A DNA stretch of 64,000 nt from Brochothrix campestris. GTDB taxonomy: Bacteria > Bacillota > Bacilli > Lactobacillales > Listeriaceae. Where the stretch lies: the NCBI RefSeq assembly GCF_046058945.1, contig NZ_CP175511.1:496001-560000 (forward strand), in the 5' to 3' direction. Both the position numbers and the translations under genes were made by a program. Shown piece by piece: positions 54,191 to 63,401 of the stretch. Under the pieces are notes generated by a model. The model was not told the DNA's origin and searched no databases. It worked only from the letters and a program-made list of their open reading frames with translations. Within the stretch, counting starts at the first letter, position 1. Each line of letters starts with the position of its first letter.

Positions 54191-54997
54191 GTGAGAACAA
54201 CTATTGCGACAAGTAAGCGTGTGGTTATCAAGGTGGGTACATCATCATTAATGTATGCCAATGGCAAAATAAATTTACGGACGATTGAACGATTAGTCCG
54301 CGTAATTGCTGATTTATCAAATCAAGGTCGTGAAGTTGTTCTTGTTTCATCAGGAGCAATCGGCGTTGGGATTCATAAACTGCAACTCGATGAGGCACCG
54401 ATTGAGATGGCTGGTAAACAAGCGGTAGCAGCTGTAGGACAGTCAGAGCTCATGCATATTTACAGTAAACTATTTGGTGAATACGGTCATGTTGTTGGAC
54501 AAGTATTATTAACCCGCGATGTGATTGACTTTCCTGACAGTCGGAAGAATGTGACGAATACGTTTGCGAAAATGCTCGAACATCATATCATTCCAATTGT
54601 TAATGAAAACGATACAGTCAGTGTTAATGAAATCGAACACGTTACCCGCTTTGGGGATAATGATCAGTTATCAGCGATTGTCAGTGAAATTATCGAAGCT
54701 GATTTACTGATTATTTTATCGGATATTGATGGTCTATATGATAGCGATCCACATAAAAATAAAGCGGCAAAACTAATCGCAGAAGTTCAGGCGATTACAC
54801 CCGCGATTGAAAAGTTAGCAGGTGGTGAAGGCAGTCGCTTTGGGACTGGTGGAATGGTGACTAAAATCGAGGCGGCTCAACGCGTGTTACATAATAAGTC
54901 GAAAATGGTCATTACAAATGGTGCGGATCCCTACATTATTCATGCGATCTTAGCAGGCAAGCAGATTGGTACTTTATTTAGTTTGGAGGAGAAATAA
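54191..54997 (+). CDS. proB: Glutamate 5-kinase
   Basis: 268 aa. Amino-acid kinase fold: VVIKVGTSSLM at the N-terminus, LVSSGAIGVG, NENDTVS and GTGGMVTKIEAA. It phosphorylates glutamate as the first step of proline synthesis. The C-terminal PUA domain of longer ProB proteins is absent, as in several Firmicutes. GTG start seven bases after GGAG. Its stop overlaps the proA start by one base. No T-box leader is seen upstream. Confidence 0.92.
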   Translation: MRTTIATSKRVVIKVGTSSLMYANGKINLRTIERLVRVIADLSNQGREVVLVSSGAIGVGIHKLQLDEAPIEMAGKQAVAAVGQSELMHIYSKLFGEYGHVVGQVLLTRDVIDFPDSRKNVTNTFAKMLEHHIIPIVNENDTVSVNEIEHVTRFGDNDQLSAIVSEIIEADLLIILSDIDGLYDSDPHKNKAAKLIAEVQAITPAIEKLAGGEGSRFGTGGMVTKIEAAQRVLHNKSKMVITNGADPYIIHAILAGKQIGTLFSLEEK

Positions 54998-56241
54998 TGA
55001 CCGAAATAATCGAACAAGGGCAACGGGCCCGGCAGTCAGCACGTAAACTTGCGCTGCTCGAAACCTCCCAAAAAAACGACTTGTTAGCCACCATTGCAGC
55101 GGCTTTACGAGCAAATAGTACGGCAATTATGACTGAGAATGCAAAGGATTTAGCAGTTGCAGCGGAAAACGGCGTGACTGAACCAATGATGGCGCGCTTG
55201 CGTCTTGATGAAAATGCGATTGAGATCATATCTCAAGGTGTTGAACAGGTGATGAAACTAGCGGATCCTGTCGGTGAAGGAGTCAATGCTTGGACAAATG
55301 AAGCGGGACTGAAAATTGCAGAAGAACGTGTCCCTTTTGGTGTCGTAGCGATTATTTATGAATCACGTCCGAATGTGACCGTTGATGCAGCTGTCTTATG
55401 TTTAAAGGCGGGGAATGCGACGATTTTACGAGGTGGTAAGGAAGCAATTCATTCAAATCGTGCCCTTGTTAAAGTAATTCAAGCCGCCTTGCGTGCCTTT
55501 GGTTTAGAAGAGGCCGTGCAGCTGGTGCAAAGTACAGAACGCGCATCTGCCAAACAATTAATGCAATTGAACGGCTACGTTGATGTGTTAATTCCTCGTG
55601 GGAGTGCAGGGCTGATTCAAACGGTTGTGCAAGAAGCAACTATACCAGTGATTGAAACAGGCACAGGCAATTGTCATATATATGTTGACGCATCAGCTGA
55701 TCAAGCACAGGCTGAAGCGATTATTATCAATGCGAAGGTCCAACGTCCGTCTGCCTGTAATGCGGTTGAAACAGTTTTAGTTCATGAAGCGATAGCAGCG
55801 ACCTTTTTACCAGGACTCTTAACGAAACTACAACAAAAAGGGATTGAAATACGCGGTGACGAAACAGTTCAATCCCTTAACGAGTCAATCGTGCCAGCAA
55901 CTATTCACGATTATGAGACTGAATTTTTAGATTTAATCATTGCCATTAAAGTGGTCGATTCGACTGCGACAGCGATGAATCATATCGAACGTTATAGCAC
56001 AAAACACTCGGAAGCAATTTTAACCAATTCATACGCGGATGCCCAATTATTTAAAAAGGGAGTCGATGCGGCTGTCGTATATGTTAACGCCTCAACCCGT
56101 TTTACCGATGGCTTTGAATTTGGTTTCGGAGCAGAAATCGGTATTAGTACACAAAAACTACACGCGCGTGGACCGATGGGATTGACACAACTAACGTCGG
56201 TTAAATACGTTGTTAGCGGTGACGGACAAATTCGCCATTAA
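54997..56241 (+). CDS. proA: Gamma-glutamyl phosphate reductase
   Basis: 414 aa, aldehyde dehydrogenase superfamily. GVVAIIYESRPNVTVDAA, RGGKEAIHSN, and the catalytic Cys in KVQRPSACNAVE are typical. It reduces glutamyl 5-phosphate with NADPH to glutamate semialdehyde, giving proline after cyclisation and reduction by ProC, which is not in this window. GGAGGAG before the ATG lies inside the end of proB. Confidence 0.93.
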   Translation: MTEIIEQGQRARQSARKLALLETSQKNDLLATIAAALRANSTAIMTENAKDLAVAAENGVTEPMMARLRLDENAIEIISQGVEQVMKLADPVGEGVNAWTNEAGLKIAEERVPFGVVAIIYESRPNVTVDAAVLCLKAGNATILRGGKEAIHSNRALVKVIQAALRAFGLEEAVQLVQSTERASAKQLMQLNGYVDVLIPRGSAGLIQTVVQEATIPVIETGTGNCHIYVDASADQAQAEAIIINAKVQRPSACNAVETVLVHEAIAATFLPGLLTKLQQKGIEIRGDETVQSLNESIVPATIHDYETEFLDLIIAIKVVDSTATAMNHIERYSTKHSEAILTNSYADAQLFKKGVDAAVVYVNASTRFTDGFEFGFGAEIGISTQKLHARGPMGLTQLTSVKYVVSGDGQIRH

Positions 56242-56341
56242 ATCAGACTTAAGTTGTAGGGGAATATCATGCTCTAGCATCTATAGTGACGGTTGAGGAG
56301 TTGTTATACTATAGATACACAGAAAGAAGGCGGTTATAAAA

Positions 56342-56647
56342 ATGCCACTATTAGTCATTGGATTAATGCTTGCGTTAGGACTTTTATTGTTGATGTCTTT
56401 TTGGTCAGTACTCATTATTGGAATTGGCTTAACGATGATCGTTTCCGGCGTGACGTATTTTACACGAGCACAGGGCTGGGTAAAATGGATACAGCTACTT
56501 GTAATTGTGCTTGGCACCAGCTTTATAATCAGTCAGTGGAAGTTCGCACTCTTTGTGATGCTAATTGCTGTCGGTTTATATTACTGGCGTAAACAGCGTC
56601 GTGCGAATAAAGTCACACGTCCAAATATATTTGAATACAAATCTTAG
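56342..56647 (+). CDS. Small LiaI-like membrane protein
   Basis: 101 aa, three hydrophobic segments (about 3-21, 24-40, 48-80) and a basic C-terminal tail. It directly precedes a PspA/LiaH-like coiled-coil protein (9-base gap). In Bacillus the LiaI membrane protein anchors LiaH, so this is a reasonable functional guess from position, size and topology rather than from a sequence motif. A TATACT box is near 56303. Confidence 0.55.
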   Translation: MPLLVIGLMLALGLLLLMSFWSVLIIGIGLTMIVSGVTYFTRAQGWVKWIQLLVIVLGTSFIISQWKFALFVMLIAVGLYYWRKQRRANKVTRPNIFEYKS

Positions 56648-56656
56648 GAGGAATGA

Positions 56657-57340
56657 ATGATGAAGGATGTTCGTAAATCAGTTGAAGATAAAGCGCGTGA
56701 TTTGAAAAAACAAGTGGAAACAAGTGTGTCAGATGTCGTCCGTCAAGGGAAAGAAACGTGGCGTAAATGGCAGTATGATGAAATGCCGCAGTTAGAGTCT
56801 TACGATCGCTACATTCGTAAAGTGAAACGTGACTTAAATGATATCGATAATATTATGGCAAAGAAACGTGAACTAGCTTCGGAGGTGGATGACTTATTAG
56901 CAAATGCGACAGCACAATTGCAAAAAAGAACAGACCAAGCCGATCAGGCGACAGCTGATAACGAAGTGAAGTTGGCTGATTTAGCGACAAAGGAAGTTTC
57001 GTTTTATAAAACACAGGTTCAGAAATTAACAGCATTACAACAAAAAATGGCAGCGGACATTGATGTGCTTGAGCAACGCTATTATGAAATCCAAACGAAA
57101 TGGAAGTCGATTGAAGTTGATCGTTTGAGCTTTGTTAGCGATACAACCCAAGAACGTGCCGAAGCTAAAATGGACGAAGTGTTACACAACTTATCGTGGG
57201 GCACAGTCGAAGAAGCAGTTCAACAAGTTGAACAAGAGCGTTTTGCTGATGAAGTCGAAGCGGTTGAAAAAAAAGCGGGCACATCGTTGGATGAGTTAAT
57301 GGATCAATTGGAAGAAAAGTATCCAAAGGAAGATAAATAA
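56657..57340 (+). CDS. PspA/LiaH-like coiled-coil envelope-stress protein
   Basis: 227 aa, close to the LiaH length. Almost entirely helical and charged, with long coiled coils (about 55-165) and no membrane segment. The architecture fits the PspA/IM30/LiaH family, which forms rings or scaffolds on stressed membranes, but sequence marks are weak. The ribosome site AGGAGG is strong. Co-transcribed with the small membrane protein upstream. A two-component LiaRS pair is not in this window. Confidence 0.6.
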   Translation: MMKDVRKSVEDKARDLKKQVETSVSDVVRQGKETWRKWQYDEMPQLESYDRYIRKVKRDLNDIDNIMAKKRELASEVDDLLANATAQLQKRTDQADQATADNEVKLADLATKEVSFYKTQVQKLTALQQKMAADIDVLEQRYYEIQTKWKSIEVDRLSFVSDTTQERAEAKMDEVLHNLSWGTVEEAVQQVEQERFADEVEAVEKKAGTSLDELMDQLEEKYPKEDK

Positions 57341-57390
57341 CAGCATTTCGCAGCACGTTGTCAAACAAGCCGAAATGTGTCTGAAAGTTC

Positions 57391-57425
57391 AATCCCTTAT
57401 CCTTATTCGGATAAGGGATTTTTCT
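57391..57425 (+). terminator. Intrinsic terminator
   Basis: AATCCCTTATCC and its complement with a short loop, then TTTTTC. Confidence 0.85.
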
Positions 57426-57500
57426 TTTCGGGGTATTTCACTTGGATATGGAATGGTTTTCGGTTAAACTAGAGAAAAGAAATTTTAAAGGAGAGTTTGT

Positions 57501-58250
57501 ATGGCACCCGTAATTGGTATTTCTGGCAGTGTTTTATTGGATCCGCTTTTTTCACCCGTAATTATTAAACGTTCTTATGTTAATGAACAGTACATCGATG
57601 CAATCACAGCAGCTGGAGGAATTCCGCTCATCATCCCTGTGACAGATGTTGCAGCTGTTACAGCCTATGTGTCACTAATCGATGGACTTGTTCTCTCAGG
57701 AGGTCATGATGTTTCGCCGCAATTGTATGGCGAAGAAACCTTAAGTCGAGCAGGCGAATCTTATCCTGCCCGTGATACGTTTGAACATGCCCTGCTCTTA
57801 GAAACCTTAAAACATAATAAACCGGTGTTGGGTATTTGTCGGGGTGCACAGCTGCTCAACGTTGTCCATGGTGGTTCGCTATACCAAGATGTTTCCTATG
57901 CTGAGCATGTGCAGCTACAACATCTACAGGCCACTGCCGGAGAAGAGCCTGTCCATAAGGTTACCTTAACACCAGCATCACGCATTGCTACAATTTTTGA
58001 GACGGAAACAATTGGTGTTAATTCATTCCATCATCAGTTGATTAAAACGGTTGCACCACAATTTGTAGCGACTGGTGTCACGTCAGATGGTGTGGTTGAA
58101 GTGATTGAGTCACAAGCACGCGACCATTTTATTATGGGTGTACAATGGCATCCTGAGCAAATGGCGCAAAAAAATCAGCAGATGCAAGGACTCTTTAATG
58201 CGTTTGTTGCAGAGAGTGCTACATATAAGGTGATAATGTCGCTGCATTAA
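57501..58250 (+). CDS. Class I glutamine amidotransferase-like hydrolase (PuuD-like)
   Basis: 249 aa. Nucleophile Cys113 in LGICRGAQLLNV, and His-Glu in MGVQWHPEQM complete the triad. DGLVLSGGHDVSPQLYGE is typical of the gamma-glutamyl-GABA hydrolase subfamily. It likely cleaves a gamma-glutamyl amide such as gamma-glutamyl-GABA. No other polyamine degradation gene is adjacent, so the substrate is open. GGAGAG precedes the ATG. Confidence 0.82.
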   Translation: MAPVIGISGSVLLDPLFSPVIIKRSYVNEQYIDAITAAGGIPLIIPVTDVAAVTAYVSLIDGLVLSGGHDVSPQLYGEETLSRAGESYPARDTFEHALLLETLKHNKPVLGICRGAQLLNVVHGGSLYQDVSYAEHVQLQHLQATAGEEPVHKVTLTPASRIATIFETETIGVNSFHHQLIKTVAPQFVATGVTSDGVVEVIESQARDHFIMGVQWHPEQMAQKNQQMQGLFNAFVAESATYKVIMSLH

Positions 58251-58266
58251 AAAGGACATAGATGTT

Positions 58267-58316
58267 AAAACTAATTGTTTATCGGTCTCGTATCCGCTAA
58301 ATTATTAGTTTTTTTT
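58267..58316 (+). terminator. Intrinsic terminator beside the IS30 insertion
   Basis: Imperfect long stem: AAAACTAAT/ATTAGTTTT outside, TTTA/TAAA and CGG/CCG inside, then eight T. The sequence ATTAG plus eight T recurs at 59565-59577 on the far side of the IS30 element. Confidence 0.65.
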
Positions 58317-58319
58317 CAT

Positions 58320-59561
58320 GAATTGCAAGAATAAGTTAGCCACCACGTGCCGAATCATGATAGTAAGTTTACTTTTTCATTTGTGAACAGTTGAAGTTTT
58401 GTAATTTCTTCTAAAAATAGCTCTTTTGGTGTTTGAAATCCTAAAATCCGACGTGGCAAATTATTCATCCATGTTTGAATCCGTTGGACAAGTTGATCAC
58501 TTACATCACTGACAGAACGTCCTTTTTGAATGAATCTTCGAATGATTCCATTATGATTTTCATTGGTGCCACGTTCCCAAGAGGAATAAGGATGTGTGAA
58601 ATAAATAGCCAGTGTATCTTTGAGCAACTCATTGATGCCTGAAAAGTCTTTGCCATTATCCGCAGTAATGGTTTTAAAGAGGGCTCCAAAATATGATCCA
58701 AACTGTTTCCTTAGTTGTAAGAGCGCTTTATTCACAAAAGATGCTTGTTTTCCTTCGACTTTGAGTATGAATTCAAATCTTGTTTTACGCTCAGTCACTG
58801 TTAATAAAACAGCGTCTGTTTTATTTTTTAGACCAACAACAGTATCAATTTCCCAATGCCCTAATTCTTCTCGGACATCAATGATGTCTGGACGTTTTTC
58901 AATTGATTGTCCTAATATACGCTTGTTCTTACGACTTTTTTGTTTCTTAATTTGTCGTGATACCTTTTTATTCAAGTCAATGTTTTTGACGCCTAAGAAA
59001 CCAGCATCAATCAGATGATAAAGTGTTTTTACTGAAAGCATTTCATCGTCTGAAAAAAGCTGATGGCGTTTGGCATAGCCAACGATTGCATCAGGTGACC
59101 ATTTATCAATTGCTATTTTTCGAGTGACATATTCAATGAAGGCAACGCAGGAAATCCATTTGTATTTACGGCCACAATTTTTGCGCTTGAGTTCATAACA
59201 AGCTTGTCCCTTTTTATGCGAGTAAGAACGAACAAGAAAGACGGTGCTTTGTTTTTTGTTTACTTTCAATCGAAATCTTTTCGTGATCATTCCCCTTTTA
59301 ACTTCGTTGTTAATTGTTTGAGGTGACCGATTGAGTAAATAAGCAATTGACCGATGTGATTCTTTCTTGCGGAGTAACATTTGTATCATCCTACGTTCGG
59401 CAACAGAAAGGTGTGTATGTTTTGTTTTAAATGTGTTATTCTTTATGAGTGTCATAGCAAAATCATCCTTTATTGTTTGGTGTCGTAACCTCAATAATAC
59501 ATGATTTTTCGCTAAGGCACTTTTTTTATAAATTCAGGTGGCTAACTTGATTATACAATTC
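58320..59561 (-). mobile_element. Intact IS30-family insertion sequence
   Basis: About 1242 bases. The ends are imperfect inverted repeats of ~25 bases sharing GAATTG at the tips and AAGTTAGCCACC inside (58333-58344 and, complemented, 59537-59548). It carries one transposase gene on the minus strand. It lies four bases after the T run of a terminator. Confidence 0.82.
58355..59455 (-). CDS. IS30-family transposase
   Basis: 366 aa from ATG 59455 (MTLIKNNTF), preceded by AAAGGA; a longer frame opens at 59494 without a ribosome site. N-terminal helix-turn-helix (LSVAERRMIQMLL, SIAYLLNRSPQTINNEVKRG). The DDE catalytic domain has Asp in GHWEIDTVVG, Asp in TADNGKDF and Glu in SSWERGTNENHNG. No frameshift or stop, so it is probably active. 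Confidence 0.9.
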   Translation of the reverse strand: MTLIKNNTFKTKHTHLSVAERRMIQMLLRKKESHRSIAYLLNRSPQTINNEVKRGMITKRFRLKVNKKQSTVFLVRSYSHKKGQACYELKRKNCGRKYKWISCVAFIEYVTRKIAIDKWSPDAIVGYAKRHQLFSDDEMLSVKTLYHLIDAGFLGVKNIDLNKKVSRQIKKQKSRKNKRILGQSIEKRPDIIDVREELGHWEIDTVVGLKNKTDAVLLTVTERKTRFEFILKVEGKQASFVNKALLQLRKQFGSYFGALFKTITADNGKDFSGINELLKDTLAIYFTHPYSSWERGTNENHNGIIRRFIQKGRSVSDVSDQLVQRIQTWMNNLPRRILGFQTPKELFLEEITKLQLFTNEKVNLLS

Positions 59562-59729
59562 GCCATTAGTTTTTTTTGTCTATCTGTTAGCCAAAAAAGC
59601 AGTAAATGTTACAAAATAGTTAAAAATGTAAGCAATTTCATTGTTTTAGCATACACGTTAAATTTGATATGGTACACTATTGGTATAGCTTAAATAAGTC
59701 GATTTTTTTTTCGGAAAAGGAGTGCAGGA

Positions 59730-60455
59730 ATGATTAATAAGATGTCAAAACTGCCGATTTATCAGCAGATTCAAAATGAAATAAAAAAAGATATTGAAAA
59801 TAAAAAATGGATGGTACATGAAGCAATACCAGCCGAACGACAACTTGCGCTCCTGTTTAATGTCTCGCGGATGACAGTTCGACAAGCGATTCAAGCACTT
59901 GTTGATGAAGGGATTCTCTATCGACGAATTGGTTCAGGTACATATGTGTCTGAAGAAAAAGTGATTGAAAATATGGATGCCGTGACGAGTTTTACAAATT
60001 TAATGTTGAAACAAGGCAAACAGCCGACATCGCATATTGTTTCATTTGCAATGAAGCCAGTTACGCGAAGTGAAGCGAAGGCACTCAAACTAGCCGAAGA
60101 TGCTGAAGTGCTTCGAATTGAGCGAATCCGTTATGGCGATAGCACACCGATATTATTCGAAGTGGCTGCGATTCCGATGAACATCGCCAGTAAATTGACA
60201 CGGGATGAATTGACCAATTCGTTATTTCAAACTGTTAGTGATAAATTCCACCTAACAATCGGTGATGCACAGCAGACGATGGAAGCGGTCGCTGTTTCTG
60301 AAAAAATTGCGCCGTATCTTGAAGTGCCACTCGGCACACCGGTGATGCGTTTGCGTCAAACAACAGCGCTTAGTGATGGAACATTATTTGAATATGTCGA
60401 TTCGCAATATGTCGGTAACCGCTTTAAATTTTCAACGCGCATACATGCCAATTAA
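59730..60455 (+). CDS. GntR-family regulator with UTRA domain (HutC type)
   Basis: 241 aa. N-terminal winged helix (about 8-72, PIYQQIQNEIKKDIE and VSRMTVRQAIQALVDEG) and C-terminal UTRA ligand domain (about 95-235). Members usually sense sugar phosphates, amino acids or N-acetylglucosamine derivatives. It is followed by the ACT-domain and UPF0210 genes with a 23-base gap, so these may be its targets. AAAGGAG precedes the ATG. Confidence 0.82.
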   Translation: MINKMSKLPIYQQIQNEIKKDIENKKWMVHEAIPAERQLALLFNVSRMTVRQAIQALVDEGILYRRIGSGTYVSEEKVIENMDAVTSFTNLMLKQGKQPTSHIVSFAMKPVTRSEAKALKLAEDAEVLRIERIRYGDSTPILFEVAAIPMNIASKLTRDELTNSLFQTVSDKFHLTIGDAQQTMEAVAVSEKIAPYLEVPLGTPVMRLRQTTALSDGTLFEYVDSQYVGNRFKFSTRIHAN

Positions 60456-60478
60456 TTTAAATAGAGGAGACGATGGAC

Positions 60479-60748
60479 ATGAAAGCAATCGTAACAGTAA
60501 TAGGACGCGATGGTACAGGGATTATTGCAGGAGTGAGTGCGTTGCTTGCAGCTGAAAAAATCAATATTTTAAATGTGTCTCAAACAATTTTGGATGGGAA
60601 TTTTACGATGATGATGACTGTTGATTTGGTAGAAGCGGACAATACGCTTGAAACAGTGAAGGCGAAAGCCTCCGTTTTAGCCGAAACCTTAAAGGTTCAC
60701 ATTGTGATTCAAAATCAAGCGATTTTTGATCGGATGCATCAAATATAA
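60479..60748 (+). CDS. ACT domain protein, UPF0237
   Basis: 89 aa, a single ACT domain: GRDGTGIIAGVSALLAAEKI with the Gly at the ligand-binding turn. UPF0237 proteins commonly sit beside UPF0210, as here, but the function is unknown; a small-molecule sensor is the usual guess. I chose ATG 60479, nine bases from GAGGAG, over ATG 60473. Confidence 0.82.
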   Translation: MKAIVTVIGRDGTGIIAGVSALLAAEKINILNVSQTILDGNFTMMMTVDLVEADNTLETVKAKASVLAETLKVHIVIQNQAIFDRMHQI

Positions 60749-60761
60749 GGGGGCTAACGCA

Positions 60762-62117
60762 ATGGAAACAGCACAAGTATTAGAAACAATCCGCATGATT
60801 GAAGAAGAAAACCTCGATATTCGAACAATTACGATGGGGATTTCTTTGCTTGATTGTATTGATAGCGATGGTGAGAAAGCCCGTCAAAAAATATACGATA
60901 AAATTGTGACGAAGGCAGCCAATCTGGTCGCAGTTGGCGAACAAATTAGTGCTGAGTTTGGGATTCCAATTATTAATAAGCGTATTTCAGTTACCCCGAT
61001 TGCACTTGTAGCAGGCGCTTCAGATGATAGTGACTATGTCGCCTATGCTAAAACATTAGACGAAGCTGCTAAGGCAGTGGGTGTTAACTTTATCGGTGGC
61101 TTCTCAGCCCTCGTTGAAAAAGGTTACAGTACGGGCGATCGCAAGTTGATTGCTTCAATTCCTGCAGCATTAGCCCAAACCGAACGCGTATGTTCTTCGG
61201 TCAATGTCGGCACAACGCGAGCGGGGATTAACATGGATGCTGTGAAACAAATGGGTGAAATTATTAAAGAAACGGCGGAGTTAACGAAGGATAATCAAGG
61301 ACTCGGTTGTGCAAAACTCGTTGTTTTTGCGAATGCTGTCGAAGATAACCCGTTTATGGCAGGTGCTTTTCACGGTGTTGGTGAAGCGGATTGTGTCATT
61401 CATGTTGGTGTGAGTGGACCTGGTGTGGTCAAACGCGCCCTTGAAAAAGTGAGAGGGGAATCATTTGATGTCGTGGCTGAAACAGTGAAGCAAACGGCCT
61501 TCAAAATTACCCGTATGGGGCAGCTGGTAGGCGTTGAAGCCTCTAAACGACTCGGTGTACCGTTTGGGATTGTCGATTTGTCGTTGGCGCCAACACCTGC
61601 GATTGGAGATTCAGTCGCACATGTTCTTGAAGAAATGGGACTTGAAGTGGTCGGAACGCATGGAACAACAGCAGCCTTAGCGCTTTTAAACGACGCAGTT
61701 AAAAAAGGTGGCGTCATGGCTTGTGGTCATGTTGGTGGTTTGAGTGGGGCCTTTATTCCAGTATCTGAAGATGCGGGAATGATTGATGCAGTCATTAATG
61801 GGTCGCTGAGTTTAGCGAAGTTAGAAGCGATGACAGCAATTTGTTCAGTGGGTCTAGACATGATTGCAATTCCAGGTAATACACCATCAGCAACCATCGC
61901 GGCGATGATTGCTGATGAGGCGGCGATTGGTGTTATTAACCATAAGACAACAGCAGTCCGTTTAATTCCGGCACCAGGAACAGACGTGGGGGATACGGTG
62001 GAATTTGGTGGTCTGTTAGGCTACTGTCCGGTAATGCCGGTCAACCAATTTGCTTCAACTGACTTCATCCAACGGGGCGGTCGTATTCCAGCGCCAATCC
62101 ACTCGTTTAAAAATTAA
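60762..62117 (+). CDS. UPF0210 (DUF711) family protein
   Basis: 451 aa. The sequence TITMGISLLDCID, FIGGFSALVEKGYS and AFHGVGEADCVIHVGVSGPG is typical of the UPF0210/DUF711 family, whose fold is distantly like pyruvate formate-lyase; the glycyl-radical loop is absent. Function is unknown. ATG 60762 follows AAGGGGG; a longer frame overlaps the ACT gene. No obvious terminator follows within 100 bases. Confidence 0.8.
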   Translation: METAQVLETIRMIEEENLDIRTITMGISLLDCIDSDGEKARQKIYDKIVTKAANLVAVGEQISAEFGIPIINKRISVTPIALVAGASDDSDYVAYAKTLDEAAKAVGVNFIGGFSALVEKGYSTGDRKLIASIPAALAQTERVCSSVNVGTTRAGINMDAVKQMGEIIKETAELTKDNQGLGCAKLVVFANAVEDNPFMAGAFHGVGEADCVIHVGVSGPGVVKRALEKVRGESFDVVAETVKQTAFKITRMGQLVGVEASKRLGVPFGIVDLSLAPTPAIGDSVAHVLEEMGLEVVGTHGTTAALALLNDAVKKGGVMACGHVGGLSGAFIPVSEDAGMIDAVINGSLSLAKLEAMTAICSVGLDMIAIPGNTPSATIAAMIADEAAIGVINHKTTAVRLIPAPGTDVGDTVEFGGLLGYCPVMPVNQFASTDFIQRGGRIPAPIHSFKN

Positions 62118-62218
62118 TGAGGCTATTAAAAAAAAGAATCAAGAAGTCTGCTTAAAGAGTCGGAAATGTGGTAAAATAATCCTATAGTATCTAGTCTAAA
62201 TTAAGCGAGGAGGACAGC

Positions 62219-62386
62219 ATGATGAGTAAAAATAGCCAGATAGTCGAAGCTAATCTAAACAGTGTTATTCAAAAACTGAAACAACAGGGGATTTCTGTTG
62301 CGAAAACTAAATCTCGTCATGATGTTTGGCAAAGCATCGTTCAAAGAGGAACAGCTTTAGCGATTGTGCCAGCTCGAACAAAATAA
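62219..62386 (+). CDS. Small 55-aa protein of unknown function
   Basis: Starts MMSKNSQIVEANLNSVI and ends VPARTK. GAGGAGG lies six bases before the first ATG (a second ATG follows at once). Soluble, basic and helical-looking. The next gene begins 41 bases later on the same strand, so they may be co-transcribed. No family recognised. Confidence 0.55.
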   Translation: MMSKNSQIVEANLNSVIQKLKQQGISVAKTKSRHDVWQSIVQRGTALAIVPARTK

Positions 62387-62427
62387 GCAGATCGATAAAT
62401 AATTCATGTTGGGTCAGGTGAGCGTGG

Positions 62428-63201
62428 GTGGCAAAAAGAGAGCGTAGTAGCGAAGGAAAAATAGTTATCTATTTAGATACGGTAACAAACAGTGTTATTT
62501 CTAAAGGAATCTCATTGACTGACTTTATGCATGGAATTGGTAATAAACGGTTGCCGAGTGCACTATTATTATTAAATAGTAAATTTGATGTCGCGAATTT
62601 AAATCCGCATACAAAATTCAGTTTTATTGATGAGGGTGAAAAGACGAAAGCGTTGGCAATAGCGTTAGAAAAACAGACAACCGCTTTTTCGTGGCTTGAT
62701 TTCGAAGAAGAAGAGATGCTTAATCAATTGACCGGGCAAGAAATTGCTGAAATTTTATATTTAGGTCACCGCGGAACACATTTACGTTCGCCTTTTTACT
62801 ATAAGCTACAAAATGAATATGTATACTTGACCTTAGATGAGGGTGAACGTAATAAGGTCTACTACCGTGATATTACACGTTTTTATGAAATGCTAGCAGC
62901 GGTCATTACGATGCGGGTGAACGCAGTCCAACATAAGAAAAGTTTGTTCGGGAAGATTCGTCCGACAAGAGCAAACAAACTACCTGTTGGTTTGATTCGG
63001 ACATTACGTCCGTTACTAAAAGAGGGCTGTGTTTTTGACTTTGGTTTAAGTGAACGTACTAAAACAGAAGTACGGATACCCATTATTATTAAAAATAGCG
63101 ATGATGATAGCGCTAGTATTTTTGACGAAGAGATGACAGAGGTAAACATTGAAAAATGGCTTACTTACTCATTGAAAAATGATGAATGGTCATTGAAGTG
63201 A
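62428..63201 (+). CDS. Uncharacterised soluble protein
   Basis: 257 aa with a GTG start after AGGTGAG. No signal peptide or membrane helix. The segments LLLLNSKFDVANLNPHTKF and ILYLGHRGTHLRSPF are distinctive, and the C-terminal part contains acidic residues (NSDDDSASIFDEEM). I do not recognise the family. It lies between the small 55-aa gene and ddl. Confidence 0.65.
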   Translation: MAKRERSSEGKIVIYLDTVTNSVISKGISLTDFMHGIGNKRLPSALLLLNSKFDVANLNPHTKFSFIDEGEKTKALAIALEKQTTAFSWLDFEEEEMLNQLTGQEIAEILYLGHRGTHLRSPFYYKLQNEYVYLTLDEGERNKVYYRDITRFYEMLAAVITMRVNAVQHKKSLFGKIRPTRANKLPVGLIRTLRPLLKEGCVFDFGLSERTKTEVRIPIIIKNSDDDSASIFDEEMTEVNIEKWLTYSLKNDEWSLK

Positions 63202-63401
63202 GACATAAGTAAAACAGTTGTGGTGGTTTTTGCTACGGCTGTTTTTTTTTAGCTATAAACGACGCGGTACCAGTTTATGATAGTACCAGAATTATTAGTT
63301 AAAGTGATGATTTTCTTACATATTTTTTAGAAATTCAGGGTGAAACATGGTAAAATAATAAACGTATGTTGGCTCGAAGTCAGCTTCTAGGAGGAATCAG
63401 A

